The notes below the pieces were generated by a model. That model saw only the letters and a list, made by a program, of their open reading frames with translations, was not told where the DNA came from and searched no databases. Source: Planctomycetota bacterium (lineage in GTDB: Bacteria > Planctomycetota > SZUA-567 > H5-PLA8). Taken from it: DNA of 64,000 nucleotides. This document shows positions 63,105 to 64,000 of this stretch, one piece after another. The DNA lies in the NCBI GenBank assembly GCA_016200135.1, contig JACQFI010000008.1:71968-135967 (forward strand). Reading direction: 5' to 3'. Each line of letters starts with the position of its first letter. Position 1 is the first letter of the stretch. The translations under genes were made by a program, and so were the position numbers.

Positions 63105-64000
63105 AAGCCCTCTGCGTCCTCGGCAGCACCGGGTCCATCGGCGTCAGCACGCTCGACGTGGTGCGCCGTCTGCCCGGCAAGTTCCGCGTGCACAGCCTCA
63201 CCGCCGGAAGCAACGCGCAGAAGCTGGCGGAACAGGCCGCCGAGTTCAAGCCCGCACGTATCGCGATCTCGGAGAAAGAGAAGTACGCGGAGCTCAAGAG
63301 CCAGCTCAACGGCTACCGCGGCGAAGTGCTCGCGGGCGACGACGCGCTCTGCGCGCTGGCCGAAGACGCCGCCAGCGACTACGTGGTCTCGGCCATCGTG
63401 GGCGCGGCGGGCCTGCTGCCCACGCTCGCGGCGCTGAAAAAGGGCAAGCAGGTCGGCATCGCGAACAAGGAACCGCTGGTCATGTGCGGCCCGCTCATGA
63501 TCGCCGCGGCCGAGAAGGCGGGCTCGACGATCCTGCCCATCGACAGCGAACACTCCGCGGTCTTCCAGTCGGCGCGGGCGGGCAATCACGGCGAGGTGCG
63601 CAAGATCGTCCTGACGGCCTCGGGCGGGCCATTTCGCAAAGCTACGAAAGAGATGATGGCCAAGGCGACGAAGGCCGACGCGCTCAAGCACCCGACGTGG
63701 TCCATGGGCGCAAAGATCACCATCGACAGCGCGACGCTGATGAACAAAGCGCTGGAGATCATCGAAGCGCACTTCCTCTTCGGCGTACCCTATGAGGGCA
63801 TCCAAGTGTGGGTGCACCCGCAGTCGATCGTTCATGCGCTGGTGGAATTCACGGACGGCTCTGTTGTTGCGCAGCTCGGACTTCCCGACATGCGCCTGCC
63901 GATCCAGTACGCGCTGACATATCCGGAGCGGCTCGATGGCGGGCTGCCTGTGCTGCCGATCGAGAAGATGGCCGCGCTGAATTTTGAGGAACCCGATCGC
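63101..64000 (+). CDS. dxr: 1-deoxy-D-xylulose-5-phosphate reductoisomerase, N-terminal 300 residues (gene runs off the window)
   Basis: Second step of the MEP isoprenoid pathway (also named ispC). Motifs: LGSTGSIGVSTLDVV (NADPH), ANKEPLVMCG, DSEHSAVFQ, SGGPFR, HPTWSMGAKITIDSATLMNK and VWVHPQSIVHALVEFTDGSV. It starts in the stop of the preceding gene (ATGA) and remains open to the window edge. The C-terminal domain is outside. Confidence 0.97.
   Translation, partial: MKALCVLGSTGSIGVSTLDVVRRLPGKFRVHSLTAGSNAQKLAEQAAEFKPARIAISEKEKYAELKSQLNGYRGEVLAGDDALCALAEDAASDYVVSAIVGAAGLLPTLAALKKGKQVGIANKEPLVMCGPLMIAAAEKAGSTILPIDSEHSAVFQSARAGNHGEVRKIVLTASGGPFRKATKEMMAKATKADALKHPTWSMGAKITIDSATLMNKALEIIEAHFLFGVPYEGIQVWVHPQSIVHALVEFTDGSVVAQLGLPDMRLPIQYALTYPERLDGGLPVLPIEKMAALNFEEPDR

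Overview
The window is a GC-rich bacterial chromosome segment, most consistent with Planctomycetota or a close PVC-type relative. This rests on gene content rather than a marker gene: several Ser/Thr kinases of the planctomycetal kind, a PQQ-like beta-propeller protein, a large OPT-like membrane protein, an orphan type IV prepilin, small membrane proteins opening with an R-F-x-L-H-L-[SA]-T helix, and many secreted proteins of unknown role. The phylum call is moderate confidence.

Region by region. 1-2,978: the 5' part of glyA on the minus strand, a secreted SGNH hydrolase, a Gly-rich small protein and an unknown protein. 3,092-11,591: a complete potassium-uptake locus, an extra small membrane ORF then kdpF-kdpA-kdpB-kdpC-kdpD-kdpE, with a candidate KdpE site upstream. 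11,677-12,690: an esterase. 12,888-12,973: tRNA-Tyr(GUA). 12,947-31,316: an 18.4-kb integrative element inserted in the 3' end of that tRNA, bounded by a 29-bp direct repeat. It carries a tyrosine recombinase, HTH regulators, a replication-like protein, an SSB-tailed protein, a HigB/HigA-type toxin-antitoxin pair, small proteins, and two giant repeat-rich proteins resembling phage ejection or polyvalent proteins. I see no terminase, portal, capsid or tail genes.

31,420-43,463: host genes, namely an AHSA1 protein, a prepilin behind a sigma-54 promoter, a CBM9-like protein, lipoproteins, a thioredoxin-like protein, a PQQ-propeller protein, a Uma2 nuclease and a kinase. 43,613-47,445: a four-gene sugar and glycan cluster. 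47,496-54,713: YjbQ, two kinases, prfB with a programmed +1 frameshift, a zinc ribbon protein and a large transporter-like protein. 54,887-57,202: a polysaccharide-lyase-like protein. 57,280-61,961: a SAM-I riboswitch and terminator followed by a threonine-synthase-like enzyme, a MoaD/ThiS-NIL fusion, a ThiF/MoeB-like E1 and a cysteine desulfurase. 62,029-64,000: a small membrane protein, a nucleotidyltransferase-like protein and the 5' part of dxr.

Two systems stand out. In the element, the integrase frame runs through attL into the tRNA. When the ends are joined as they would be in the excised circle, the same frame continues in phase for 100 more codons on the right side. That would give a 545-aa integrase and place the giant-protein genes directly downstream of the integrase operon on one strand, so excision could switch on late genes. 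In the SAM-riboswitch cluster, the gene set suggests homocysteine or methionine synthesis using a protein thiocarboxylate as sulfur donor, with the threonine-synthase homologue as a candidate gamma-replacement enzyme.
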